Below are positions 55,025-63,909 of a stretch of 64,000 nt of DNA, in pieces. This DNA comes from Polaribacter glomeratus (GTDB lineage: Bacteria; Bacteroidota; Bacteroidia; Flavobacteriales; Flavobacteriaceae): NCBI RefSeq assembly GCF_002954665.1, contig NZ_MSCM01000001.1:633761-697760 (forward strand), read 5' to 3'. The first letter of the stretch is position 1; every line of letters starts with the position of its first letter. The notes beneath the pieces were generated by a model that was not told the origin of the DNA, did no database searches, and saw only the letters and a list, made by a program, of their open reading frames with translations. A program made the position numbers and the translations under genes.

Positions 55025-55795
55025 TTAGTTTTTTTTCTTTCTTAATTTTAAATTTAACATTTCAACTCCTAGCGAAAATGCAATGGCAAAGTACAAATAT
55101 CCTTTAGGAATAACACCTACATTTTTGTTAAAAAATTCTGTGTGTGATAAATGAGCACCTTCTGTAATTAACATAAAACCAATTAAAATTAAAAACGACA
55201 ATGCCAACATCTGAATTGTAGGATTATTATTTACAAAATCACTAATAGGGTTAGAGAAAATCATCATAATAATGATGGATACAATAACAGCAATTACCAT
55301 AATAAGTAAAGCACCATCTATACCATTTGTCATTCCAACAGCTGTTAAAATACTATCAAATGAGAACACAATATCTATTAAAATAATTTGAAAAATAACG
55401 CTTTTAAACGAAATTACTTTGGGTATTTTTATTACTTGCTCTTCATTACTGTTTTCTACTTTTTGACGAATTTCTTTTGTACTTTTATATAATAGAAATA
55501 AGCCTCCTAAAAATAGAATAATACTTTGGCCAGTTAATGCAGTTTTAAACCAACCTAAATCAACTTCCCAAAAAGGGTCTTTCATTGCAATCAAATACGA
55601 AATGCTAAAAAGCAACAAAATTCTAGTAATCATTGCCAAAGCCAAACCTAAAAGTGTGGCTTTTCTTATTTGATTTTTTGGTAGTTTATTGGCAGTTATA
55701 GAAATAAAAATAATATTATCTATACCTAAAATAATTTCTAAAAAAGTTAGTGTCAATAATGCAACCCAAGTATCTGCATGCGCAAATATTTCCAT
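55025..55795 (-). CDS. TerC family integral membrane protein
   Basis: 256 residues from the ATG at 55795, chosen because the longer frame overlaps the upstream gene. About seven to nine helices with the two acidic TerC motifs, LEIILGIDNIIFIS and DIVFSFDSILTAVGMT. TerC proteins are linked to metal homeostasis (for example manganese export coupled to secretion in Bacillus) and tellurite resistance. Its start is one base after the stop of the small lipoprotein gene, and the His/Cys-rich gene follows directly, so these genes form one unit. Confidence 0.9.
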   Translation of the reverse strand: MEIFAHADTWVALLTLTFLEIILGIDNIIFISITANKLPKNQIRKATLLGLALAMITRILLLFSISYLIAMKDPFWEVDLGWFKTALTGQSIILFLGGLFLLYKSTKEIRQKVENSNEEQVIKIPKVISFKSVIFQIILIDIVFSFDSILTAVGMTNGIDGALLIMVIAVIVSIIIMMIFSNPISDFVNNNPTIQMLALSFLILIGFMLITEGAHLSHTEFFNKNVGVIPKGYLYFAIAFSLGVEMLNLKLRKKKN

Positions 55796-55796
55796 A

Positions 55797-56204
55797 TTAT
55801 TTCGTTTTGTAAATAGTACCTTTTTTCGTGAAGTTTGAAAAGCCAATTTTTACCGTAAAATCATAAGAATCCTCATGAATTTCATTAATCTGAACAAACA
55901 TTGGATCTTTTTGTAAATCCGTTTTTGGATTGATGTATTTTAAAGTGTAAAAGAAATTATTTTTCCATTTAATAGACAAAGTATCTACATGCAATCCGTG
56001 TTTACTAATTTGTATACTATCTTTTCTAATAATTGTTTCTTTTACAAAATCTTTACCAGCAGGAATTTCAAAAACACCTATTTTAAATTTGTTTGACTCA
56101 TCTTTAAACTCTGATTTACAAGAGGTAAAAAGAAAGCAGTAGGTAGTAAGCAATGCCCAGTAAGTAAACAGCCTATAATTTTTAAGTTGTAATTTTAAGT
56201 TCAT
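55797..56204 (-). CDS. Hypothetical lipoprotein downstream of purB
   Basis: 135 residues. An N-terminal helix ends in a lipobox (CFLFTSCKS). The mature part is a small beta-rich domain with FKIGVFEIPAGKDFVKET, IIRKDSIQISKHGLHVDTLSIKW and NEIHEDSYDFTVKIGFSNFTKKG. Similar proteins in Flavobacteriaceae are sometimes labelled 'DNA topoisomerase IV'; nothing in the sequence supports that. It starts 6 bp after the purB stop. Confidence 0.7.
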   Translation of the reverse strand: MNLKLQLKNYRLFTYWALLTTYCFLFTSCKSEFKDESNKFKIGVFEIPAGKDFVKETIIRKDSIQISKHGLHVDTLSIKWKNNFFYTLKYINPKTDLQKDPMFVQINEIHEDSYDFTVKIGFSNFTKKGTIYKTK

Positions 56205-56210
56205 AATTAT

Positions 56211-57554
56211 CTATATTCCTGTATAATTTGATGGTGTAATGGCTTTTAATTCTTTTTTAATTTCTGATGAAACCTCTAAAGTGTCAATAAAATCTGCAAT
56301 AGATTTTTGATTGATTTTCTCGTTTGTTCTTGTCAAGCCTTTTAATGCTTCATAAGGATTTGGATATGCTTCACGTCTTAAAATAGTCTGAATAGCTTCT
56401 GCAACAACAGCCCAATTATTTTCTAAATCTTGCTCAAATTTTTGTTTGTTTAGCAACAATTTATTCAATCCCTTTAGGGTGGATGTAAAACCAATAATTG
56501 TATGTCCAAAAGGAACGCCAACATTACGTAAAACAGTACTATCTGTTAAATCTCTTTGTAATCTTGATATTGGTAATTTTGCTGATAAATGTTCAAAAAT
56601 TGCATTGGCAATTCCTAAATTTCCTTCAGAGTTTTCAAAATCAATGGGATTTACTTTGTGCGGCATTGCAGAACTTCCTACTTCACCAGCCTTAATTTTT
56701 TGCTTAAAATAATCCATAGAAACATAAGTCCAGAAATCTCTGTCTAAATCTATGATGATTGTATTGATTCGTTTTAAATTGTCAAATAAAGCAGCTAAAT
56801 GATCATAATGTTCTATTTGTGTAGTAGGAAAAGAATGCTGTAAACCTAAACGTTCTTGCACAAATTCGCCACCAAAAGCTTTCCAATTAATTGTTGGATA
56901 TGCAACTTTATGTGCGTTGTAATTACCAGTTGCACCGCCAAATTTAGCAGCACTTGGTATATCGTTTAATAATTTAAATTGCTCTTTTAAACGAACTACA
57001 AAAACGTCAATTTCTTTACCTAATCTGGTTGGCGACGCTGGTTGACCGTGCGTTCTTGCCAACATCGAAATATCTTTCCATTCAATCACTAATTCTTCTA
57101 AACGCGCTACCACTTCAAAATAATGAGGCACAAAAACGTCGTTCATCGCTTCTTTAATAGAAAGCGGAATTGCAGTATTATTAATGTCTTGAGAAGTTAA
57201 TCCAAAGTGGATAAATTCTTTATGTTTTTGCAAACCTAAAGCATCAAATTTTTCTTTGATAAAATACTCAACCGCCTTAACATCATGATTGGTAATTTTT
57301 TCAATATCCTTAATTTTCTGAGCATCTTCAGTTGTAAAATCAGTATAAATTTTACGCAAATCAGTAAATAAGTTGTTATTAAAATCAGCTAATTGTGGCA
57401 GCGGAATTTCGCACAACGCAATAAAGTATTCAATTTCTACACGAACTCTGTATTTTATTAAAGCTTCTTCAGAAAAATAATCGGCTAATTTTGATATTTT
57501 ACCTCTGTAACGCCCGTCAATAGGTGAGATTGCATTTAGTTGTGTTAATTTCAT
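56211..57554 (-). CDS. purB: Adenylosuccinate lyase
   Basis: 447 residues, full length. Fumarase/aspartase-superfamily signature GSSAMPHKVNPIDFENSEGN, active-site region TSQDINNTAIPLS, and TRTHGQPASPTRLGKE; ISPIDGRYRGKI is the PurB start. It makes fumarate and AICAR from SAICAR, and AMP from adenylosuccinate. First gene of a run that continues to the lipoprotein, terC and the metal group. Confidence 0.96.
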   Translation of the reverse strand: MKLTQLNAISPIDGRYRGKISKLADYFSEEALIKYRVRVEIEYFIALCEIPLPQLADFNNNLFTDLRKIYTDFTTEDAQKIKDIEKITNHDVKAVEYFIKEKFDALGLQKHKEFIHFGLTSQDINNTAIPLSIKEAMNDVFVPHYFEVVARLEELVIEWKDISMLARTHGQPASPTRLGKEIDVFVVRLKEQFKLLNDIPSAAKFGGATGNYNAHKVAYPTINWKAFGGEFVQERLGLQHSFPTTQIEHYDHLAALFDNLKRINTIIIDLDRDFWTYVSMDYFKQKIKAGEVGSSAMPHKVNPIDFENSEGNLGIANAIFEHLSAKLPISRLQRDLTDSTVLRNVGVPFGHTIIGFTSTLKGLNKLLLNKQKFEQDLENNWAVVAEAIQTILRREAYPNPYEALKGLTRTNEKINQKSIADFIDTLEVSSEIKKELKAITPSNYTGI

Positions 57555-57777
57555 CTTTTATTATGTTGTGAAGTACAAAAATAGTGAATTCAACAGATTT
57601 ATAAAGTAGATTTCTGATGTTTTTTAAAGACGAATTTTACGAATTAACAGAAATAAAAGTAGATAGTTTATTTAAGATTATGATTTTAATAAAACAAAAA
57701 TATTTCATAAAATTTTTAAAATTTTAATCCTACAAAAACCTAAATTAGTTTTCTATTCTTATACTTTTAAATGTGTA

Positions 57778-58371
57778 TTATTTATTTCTTAAATTTTGCA
57801 ATTTCTGTTTTTCTATCAATTTTAAAATATGATTTGCTCTGGCTTTTGTGCCTTTATTTTGATGAATAATTATAGTTAAAATAAGATGTCTTAACTCAGA
57901 ATGAACCCAATCTCTTTCTAATCCTAATTGATATAAAGTTGTCATTTTATAGGTGCTCACAGTAATTTTTTGAGGGGTAATTAACCAATCAAAACCTGTT
58001 TCAATAATTCTATCAATATAGGTTTTTGTTAATTTTTTACGAACTTCATTATTTTTTTAGTACAAAAAGCAATGGCTAAAAGTTCGCAAATTTTGGCACA
58101 AGATTTAATAGCGTTGTCAAATTTTAGAGTCGAATTTTACTTGAAAAATATCTAAATGAGGTAAAATCCAATTTAATTGATGCTGATTGCAAATCCATTC
58201 TAAAATCCAGGCAGCTTTATTAGAAGTTATACTGTCAATATCAAAAGTAATAAAAACTAAATCTTTAAATAAAATTCGATTTTCTATCACAATATTTGAG
58301 ACTCTTTTTCGGTTTTCCCTTGTTGGGTTTTCTATATTGTTGAGTTGTTCTGTTAAATAAAGAATGCTCAT
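57778..58371 (-). pseudogene. HEAT-like small protein gene with two compensating frameshifts
   Basis: Two fragments on the same strand and in the same frame: residues 1-84 (MSILYLTEQLNNIENPTREN ... LPHLDIFQV) and a C-terminal 60-residue piece (STYKMTTLYQLGLERDWVHS ... ARANHILKLIEKQ). Between them, the frame is broken by a stop at 58117-58119. A shifted frame supplies the missing part: DNAIKSCAKICELLAIAFCT, then back to NNEVRKKLTKTYIDRIIETGFDWLITPQ. The shifts sit at a T run (58119-58121, one base too many) and an A run (58052-58058, one too few). The intact protein (about 197 residues) is like the alpha-helical repeat protein found beside purB in many Flavobacteriaceae. It is either a decayed gene or a sequencing artefact. 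Confidence 0.7.
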
Positions 58372-58411
58372 TTTATTCTGATTTATGTATATTTACTTTA
58401 AAATTTTTATA

Positions 58412-59119
58412 ATGCTAAATATAAAAAAACTTGTTTTTGCATTTATTGCTTGTTTTTTTACAAGTAATGCTATAAATGCTCAGAAAATCAATCAATTTAA
58501 CGACAAAAAACAACGAACAGGCACTTGGGTAAAATATTATTCGGATGATAAAATACGATATACGGGTCAGTTTGAAAACGGAAAAGAAACTGGCGTCTTT
58601 AAATTTTATGATATTTCAAATTCTGCTGTTCCTATAATTATTAAAACTTATTCTAATAATGATACTATTTTAGTTGAATTTTATACGATTAAAGGTAAAC
58701 TGCAAAGCAAAGGTTTTTTTGTAGGTAAAAATAGAGTTGGAAACTGGGTTTACTATTTTAAGGATGGTAAAACAATGTCTGAAGAAGTTTATAAAGCAGG
58801 AAAATTAGAAGGTAAATTGGTTAATTATTATCCAAACGGAAAAGCGACAGAAATTACTTTTTATAAAGAAGGATTAAAAGACGGGCTTTCGCAAAAATAC
58901 GCTAGCGACGGAGTTTTAATTGAAGAAATTACCTACAAAAAGGACAAACCAAATGGACCTGCAAAGTATTTCGAATTAAATGGAAAGCTTAAAGAAGCCG
59001 GTTTTTATAAAGACGGAAAAAGAGTAGGTGAGTGGGACTATTATATTGATGGAGAAACATCATCCGATGAAAACCTAAAGAATAAAAAAGCTACGTACAC
59101 TAAGAAAAAAGAGAATTAG
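58412..59119 (+). CDS. Exported MORN-repeat/YwqK-like protein
   Basis: 235 residues from the ATG at 58412, which places the signal peptide (LVFAFIACFFTSNAINAQ) at the N-terminus; an upstream in-frame ATG adds a poor extension. The mature part is a series of about eight MORN-like units (GTWVKYYSDDKIRYTGQFENG, GNWVYYFKDGK, GKLVNYYPNGKATEITFYKEG, GEWDYYIDG), with a Lys-rich tail. Often annotated as a 'YwqK antitoxin', but no toxin gene is next to it; a surface or periplasmic structural role is more likely. Confidence 0.8.
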   Translation: MLNIKKLVFAFIACFFTSNAINAQKINQFNDKKQRTGTWVKYYSDDKIRYTGQFENGKETGVFKFYDISNSAVPIIIKTYSNNDTILVEFYTIKGKLQSKGFFVGKNRVGNWVYYFKDGKTMSEEVYKAGKLEGKLVNYYPNGKATEITFYKEGLKDGLSQKYASDGVLIEEITYKKDKPNGPAKYFELNGKLKEAGFYKDGKRVGEWDYYIDGETSSDENLKNKKATYTKKKEN

Positions 59120-59275
59120 GTTTAAGCTAGTGGCGTTCTAGATTTTAAGTGTTTTAGTAGTATAAAGTTATATTTTTTTATGATTTTAAATGGTTAGTTT
59201 TTTTAAAAAATTACCTCATAATTGAATCTAATAATTGCATCAATTCTTTCAATCAATAAATCCTAATCAAATTTG

Positions 59276-59283
59276 TAACTTTG
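59276..59283 (+). promoter_or_regulatory. -7 promoter element of mnmA
   Basis: TAACTTTG fits the flavobacterial TANNTTTG consensus, 18 bp before the start codon. No clear -33 TTG at the usual spacing. Confidence 0.4.
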
Positions 59284-59301
59284 CAACCTCAAAATTAAAA
59301 A

Positions 59302-60489
59302 ATGAAACGAGTAGTTGTTGGTCTTTCTGGTGGTGTAGACTCTAGTGTTACAGCACTTTTATTAAAAGAACAAGGTTTTGAAGTGATTGGTCTTTTTATG
59401 AAAAATTGGCATGATGATTCTGTCACAATATCAAACGAATGTCCTTGGTTAGAAGATAGTAACGATGCAATGATTGTTGCCGAAAAATTAGGAATTCCTT
59501 TTCAAGTGGTAGATTTAAGCGAACAATATAAAGAGCGTATTGTAGACTATATGTTTAATGAATATGAAAAAGGAAGAACTCCAAATCCTGATATTCTTTG
59601 TAACCGCGAAATAAAGTTTGATGTCTTTATGGATATTGCTCTAAAATTAGGAGCAGATTATGTTGCAACGGGCCATTATTGCAGAAAAGGAGAGGAAATT
59701 ATTGATGGAAAACCGGTTTATAAATTATTAGCAGGTAAAGACAACAATAAGGATCAATCGTATTTTTTATGTCAACTTTCGCAAGCACAATTAACAAAAG
59801 CGTTGTTCCCGATTGGTGAACTTACAAAACCAGAAGTTAGAGAAATTGCCAAAAATGCTGATTTAATTACAGCAGAAAAGAAAGATTCTCAAGGTTTATG
59901 CTTTATAGGTAAAGTACGTTTGCCAGAATTTTTACAGCAAAAATTACAACCAAAAGAAGGCATAATTGTTACAATACCTTCGGATTTTGAGCAGTATACA
60001 AAAACGCATCCTGAGTTTGAAAACAAGGAAGCAGAACTCGCTTATTTTTCAACAAAATTCTCCTACAAAAAAGAAGACGGAAAAGTAGTTGGTAAACACC
60101 AAGGAGCACATTATTTTACAAAAGGACAACGTAAAGGATTAAATGTTGGCGGTACAAAAGAAGGTTTGTACGTTATAGAAACGGATGTTATAGAAAATGT
60201 AATTTACGCAGGCGAAGGCAAAAGCCATAAAGGTTTATATAGAAATGTGTTGTTTGTTTCTAACAAAGAATTGCATTGGATTCGTGAAGATTTAGCTTTA
60301 AAAGTTGGGGAAACAATGAATGTGGATGCAAGAATAAGATATAGACAAGTTTTAGAAAAAGCTACTTTACACAAGGTTGAAAAGGGATTGTATGTAGCGT
60401 TTATCAATAAACAATCTGCAATACAAGAAGGTCAATTTGTTGCTTGGTATCAAAACGAAGAATTGTTAGGTTCTGGTGTAATATCCTAA
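59302..60489 (+). CDS. mnmA: tRNA-specific 2-thiouridylase MnmA
   Basis: 395 residues. PP-loop SGGVDSS at residues 9-15, catalytic C100 in ILCNREIKF, and the second cysteine C200 in GLCFIG; the ATGHY and DQSYFL motifs are intact, and the C-terminal beta-domain has [11 protein letters not shown]. It adds sulfur at C2 of the wobble uridine of Lys, Glu and Gln tRNAs. The insert near residues 215-260 is longer than in E. coli and seems typical of Bacteroidetes. Confidence 0.96.
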   Translation: MKRVVVGLSGGVDSSVTALLLKEQGFEVIGLFMKNWHDDSVTISNECPWLEDSNDAMIVAEKLGIPFQVVDLSEQYKERIVDYMFNEYEKGRTPNPDILCNREIKFDVFMDIALKLGADYVATGHYCRKGEEIIDGKPVYKLLAGKDNNKDQSYFLCQLSQAQLTKALFPIGELTKPEVREIAKNADLITAEKKDSQGLCFIGKVRLPEFLQQKLQPKEGIIVTIPSDFEQYTKTHPEFENKEAELAYFSTKFSYKKEDGKVVGKHQGAHYFTKGQRKGLNVGGTKEGLYVIETDVIENVIYAGEGKSHKGLYRNVLFVSNKELHWIREDLALKVGETMNVDARIRYRQVLEKATLHKVEKGLYVAFINKQSAIQEGQFVAWYQNEELLGSGVIS

Positions 60490-60530
60490 TAAAAATATTT
60501 AAAATCGTAAAAAAGTAGTAATTTCGAAAA

Positions 60531-62183
60531 GTGAAGAAATTACTGCTTTTTTTAGGTATTGCTAGCTTTTTGAGTTCTTTTTCTCAAGCAGAAGATGCTT
60601 GGGTTTATTTAAAAGACAAACCAAATGCAGCAACTTTCTTGCAAAACCCTTTGCAGATGCTTTCGCAACGTTCTTTAGATAGAAGAACAATACAAAATAT
60701 TCCATTAGATTTAAAAGATGTTCCTGTTGATGTTATTTATTACAATCAATTAAAAAACGACGTAAATATTACTGTTTTAGGGAAGTCTAAATGGTTAAAT
60801 GCCATTCATATTCAGGGTACAGAAACGAATATTAATGCACTTTTAAATACCTATTCTTTTATTGAATCAATCGATTTTGCCGATAAAAGTTTAAATGCAA
60901 ATGCTAAAAAGAAAAGTTTAAATGGACTTGCTAATAATAAGAGCAAGAAAAAAAATGCTTCACACAAAAATAAATTCGCTGAAACTAAAACCGACTTTAA
61001 GTACGGAAGTGCCGAAAGTCAGATTAAAATGTTGAAAGGAGATTTTTTACATCAACAAAATTTTACAGGCAAAGGAATGATAATTGCTATTATAGATGCG
61101 GGTTTCCCAAATGTAAATTCTCTGGATGCTTTTCAAAGAATAAGAGATAACAATCAAATTTTAGGAGGTTATAATTTCGCGGACAGAAATACCGATTTAT
61201 ATACTAGAAATAATCATGGAACCCATGTTTTATCAACAATTGCTGGTTATTTAGAAAATCAATTTATGGGTACAGCGCCAGATGCAAAGTTTTATTTATT
61301 TATTTCTGAAATTGCAGAAACAGAAACTATTTTAGAAGAAACGCTTTGGGTAGAAGCTGCGGAAAAAGCAGATAGTTTAGGCGTAAATGTGATTAATACT
61401 TCTTTAGGATACACCACTTTTGACAATCCAAATTACAGTTACACCTATGCAGATATGGACGGAAAAACAACTTTTATCTCTAGAGGAGCAGAAATTGGTG
61501 CGTCTAGAGGAATGATTTTGGTAAATGCTGTCGGAAATGAGGGGAATGATTCTTGGAAATATATTAGTGCGCCTGCAGATGCTGTGGCTGTTTTTTCAAT
61601 AGGAGCGGTAAACTCTTCAGAAAATATAGCGTCTTTTAGTTCTTTTGGGCCAACGGCCGATACTAGAATAAAACCAGATGTTTTAGCACAAGGGCAAAGT
61701 TCTGCAATTATTAATTATTTATCTGGAAACGTTTCAACATCAAACGGAACCTCTTTTTCATCGCCGATAATGGCTGGTGTTATCGCTTGTTTTTGGCAAG
61801 CTTTTCCTAATAAAACGAATTTTGAAATTATGGATGTGATTCGTAAATCTGCTGATAGATTTAATACACCAACGGATCAATATGGATACGGAATTCCTGA
61901 TTTTGAAGCTGCATATCATCAAGTATTGATGCTAGATAATTTTAAGGATTCATCAATCAAAATTTTCCCTAATCCTATAAAAGACATATTTTCTATTTCT
62001 GTTGATGAGTATGCTGCAGAAAGTCTGTCAATAAAAATATTTAATACCTTAGGACAATTGGTTTTTGAAAAATCTAGATTGACATCAAAAACCATTGATA
62101 GTAATGATTTAAAAAACGGAATTTACATTTTAAAAATTCAATACGAAAATCAGCAAAAAACAGTTAAACTGATAAAAAAATAA
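60531..62183 (+). CDS. T9SS-secreted subtilisin-like serine peptidase
   Basis: 550 residues, GTG start. Signal peptide 1-19. An N-terminal propeptide-like domain, about 20-150, is followed by a Lys-rich stretch (KSKKKNASHKNK). Peptidase S8 core with D189 in AIIDAGF, H229 in NNHGTHVLSTIAGY and S408 in SNGTSFSSPIMAG; the oxyanion-hole Asn is probably in NAVGNEG. A C-terminal T9SS type A domain begins about 475 (IKIFPNPIKDIFSIS ... LKNGIYILKI ... TVKLIKK). Exported and probably surface-bound or released. Its stop overlaps the next start by one base. Confidence 0.93.
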   Translation: MKKLLLFLGIASFLSSFSQAEDAWVYLKDKPNAATFLQNPLQMLSQRSLDRRTIQNIPLDLKDVPVDVIYYNQLKNDVNITVLGKSKWLNAIHIQGTETNINALLNTYSFIESIDFADKSLNANAKKKSLNGLANNKSKKKNASHKNKFAETKTDFKYGSAESQIKMLKGDFLHQQNFTGKGMIIAIIDAGFPNVNSLDAFQRIRDNNQILGGYNFADRNTDLYTRNNHGTHVLSTIAGYLENQFMGTAPDAKFYLFISEIAETETILEETLWVEAAEKADSLGVNVINTSLGYTTFDNPNYSYTYADMDGKTTFISRGAEIGASRGMILVNAVGNEGNDSWKYISAPADAVAVFSIGAVNSSENIASFSSFGPTADTRIKPDVLAQGQSSAIINYLSGNVSTSNGTSFSSPIMAGVIACFWQAFPNKTNFEIMDVIRKSADRFNTPTDQYGYGIPDFEAAYHQVLMLDNFKDSSIKIFPNPIKDIFSISVDEYAAESLSIKIFNTLGQLVFEKSRLTSKTIDSNDLKNGIYILKIQYENQQKTVKLIKK

Positions 62184-63124
62184 TGACAAATAAAATAACA
62201 GAACTTTTTAATATAAAATATCCAGTAGTACAGGGAGGAATGATTTGGGTTTCTGGTTATAAATTAGCTTCGGCAGTTTCAAATGCTGGCGGTTTGGGTT
62301 TAATAGGAGCAGGGTCAATGTATCCAGAAATTTTAAGAGCACACATTCAAAAATGTAAAAAGGCAACAAATAAACCTTTTGGTGTAAATGTACCAATGTT
62401 GTACCCAGATATTGAAAAAATTATGGACATTATTGTGGATGAAGGCGTGAAGATTGTTTTTACCTCTGCAGGAAACCCTAAAACATGGACCTCTTTTTTA
62501 AAGGATAAAGGAATCACAGTAGTACATGTTGTAAGTTCTGTAAAGTTTGCTTTAAAAGCCGAAGCAGCAGGTGTTGATGCCGTTGTTTGTGAAGGTTTCG
62601 AAGCTGGTGGACATAATGGCCGTGAAGAAACCACAACTTTTGCGTTAATACCGATGGTGAAAGAATTGTTAAAAATTCCTGTAATTGCTGCGGGAGGAAT
62701 TGCATCAGGAAGAGGAATGTTAGCTGCGATGGTTTTGGGTGCCGATGGAGTTCAAATAGGTAGTAGGTTTGCGGCAACAGTAGAATCTTCTGCGCATCAA
62801 AATTTTAAAAACACAATAATTGATGTAAAAGATGGCGGTACGCAATTAACATTAAAGGAATTAGCTCCTGTACGTTTGGTGAAAAATAAATTTTATGATG
62901 AAATTCAAGAATTATATTTACAAAATCCATCCAAAGAAAAATTAAAAGAATTATTAGGCAGAGCAAGAGCAAAAAAAGGAATGTTTGAAGGCGATTTAGA
63001 GAATGGAGAGCTAGAAATTGGTCAAATTGCAGGATTAATTCATGAAATAAAACCTGCAAAAGATGTTTTAGAAGACATTATTACTGAATTTAACTTAGTT
63101 AAATCCTTTGTGGGTGGGCTTTAA
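62183..63124 (+). CDS. Nitronate monooxygenase-like FMN enzyme
   Basis: 313 residues, TIM barrel of the NPD/2-nitropropane dioxygenase family: KYPVVQGGMIWVSG (start and FMN loop), SNAGGLGLIGAG, CEGFEAGGHNGRE (conserved His region), PVIAAGGIASGRGMLAAMVLGADGVQIGSRF (phosphate-binding Gly-rich loop). It could act on propionate-3-nitronate, or be an enoyl-ACP reductase-like FabK relative, since the sequence classes are close. Translation is likely coupled to the peptidase through the TAATG overlap. Confidence 0.85.
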   Translation: MTNKITELFNIKYPVVQGGMIWVSGYKLASAVSNAGGLGLIGAGSMYPEILRAHIQKCKKATNKPFGVNVPMLYPDIEKIMDIIVDEGVKIVFTSAGNPKTWTSFLKDKGITVVHVVSSVKFALKAEAAGVDAVVCEGFEAGGHNGREETTTFALIPMVKELLKIPVIAAGGIASGRGMLAAMVLGADGVQIGSRFAATVESSAHQNFKNTIIDVKDGGTQLTLKELAPVRLVKNKFYDEIQELYLQNPSKEKLKELLGRARAKKGMFEGDLENGELEIGQIAGLIHEIKPAKDVLEDIITEFNLVKSFVGGL

Positions 63125-63177
63125 AAGTTTTTTTAAAATAATTTTAATATTTCATGTACTCAATGATTTTTTGGCAT

Positions 63178-63223
63178 TATCTTTGCAACTTAATATAATG
63201 TTGATAGGAATTAATCTAGCAAC
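63178..63223 (+). promoter_or_regulatory. Promoter and leader hairpin of cold-shock gene 1
   Basis: TATCTTTG (63178-63185) is a -7 match. The leader has a stem GTTGATAG/CTAGCAAC (63200-63207, 63216-63223) with one mismatch, conserved in position in the second copy. Confidence 0.45.
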
Positions 63224-63241
63224 GCAATAAATTTTTTTATA

Positions 63242-63433
63242 ATGAATAAAGGTATCGTAAAATTTTTCAATGAATCTAAAGGATTTGGATTCATCACTGA
63301 GGAAGGAAACAACAAAGAACATTTTGTACATGTGTCAGGATTAATCGATGAAATTCGTGAAAACGATGAAGTTGAATTTGACTTACAAGATGGTAAAAAA
63401 GGATTAAACGCAGTAAACGTAAGAGTATTATAA
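63242..63433 (+). CDS. Cold-shock domain protein (copy 1)
   Basis: 63 residues, one CspA-type OB fold with RNP1 KGFGFITEE and RNP2 EHFVHVSGL. It binds single-stranded nucleic acid and acts as an RNA chaperone. It differs from copy 2 at two residues only (Ile5 and Asn23 against Thr and Ser). Confidence 0.95.
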   Translation: MNKGIVKFFNESKGFGFITEEGNNKEHFVHVSGLIDEIRENDEVEFDLQDGKKGLNAVNVRVL

Positions 63434-63466
63434 TATATTATATCTATTACTAGTTAATTTTTTATC

Positions 63467-63498
63467 TAAAAGCCTATCAATAATTTGATAGGCTTTTT
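63467..63498 (+). terminator. Terminator of cold-shock gene 1
   Basis: Perfect 13-bp arms (63467-63479, 63484-63496) with a short loop and T tail. Almost identical to the terminator of copy 2. Confidence 0.9.
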
Positions 63499-63550
63499 TA
63501 GTTTTACAAAATAATATAAGATTTTTATATAAAAAAAACAATATTTTATT

Positions 63551-63615
63551 TTGTAATTGATTTATTGGTGTTATATTTGCAACTAATAAACGTTGTTAGT
63601 AATTAAGTTAACAAC
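63551..63615 (+). promoter_or_regulatory. Promoter and leader hairpin of cold-shock gene 2
   Basis: TTG (63551-63553), 18-nt spacer, TATATTTG (63572-63579). Leader stem GTTGTTA/TAACAAC (63592-63598, 63609-63615), the counterpart of the stem before copy 1. Confidence 0.55.
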
Positions 63616-63630
63616 ACAATAATTTTTATA

Positions 63631-63822
63631 ATGAATAAAGGTACCGTAAAATTTTTCAACGAATCTAAAGGATTTGGATTTATCACTGAAGAAGGATCAA
63701 ACAAAGAACATTTTGTACATGTGTCAGGATTAATTGACGAGATTCGTGAAAACGATGAAGTTGAATTCGACTTACAAGATGGTAAAAAAGGATTAAACGC
63801 AGTAAACGTAAGAGTATTATAA
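63631..63822 (+). CDS. Cold-shock domain protein (copy 2)
   Basis: 63 residues, nearly identical to copy 1. Similarity extends into the 5' leader and through the terminator, so the whole transcription unit of about 390 bp was duplicated. Separate promoters and terminators suggest independent expression. Confidence 0.95.
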   Translation: MNKGTVKFFNESKGFGFITEEGSNKEHFVHVSGLIDEIRENDEVEFDLQDGKKGLNAVNVRVL

Positions 63823-63853
63823 TATATATCTATTACTAGTTAATTTTTTATTT

Positions 63854-63887
63854 AAAAGCCTATCAACAAATGTTGATAGGCTTTTTT
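63854..63887 (+). terminator. Terminator of cold-shock gene 2
   Basis: Arms 63854-63868 and 63871-63885 are fully complementary; T run to 63887. Confidence 0.9.
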
Positions 63888-63909
63888 AATTTTATAAAAA
63901 CAATATGTT

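Noticed and set aside
55797..56204. DNA topoisomerase IV label used for similar small proteins
   Set aside because: The product is a 135-residue lipoprotein with no topoisomerase motif.
58412..59119. Toxin-antitoxin module suggested by the YwqK label
   Set aside because: No toxin-like gene is adjacent, and the protein is exported, which does not fit a cytoplasmic antitoxin.
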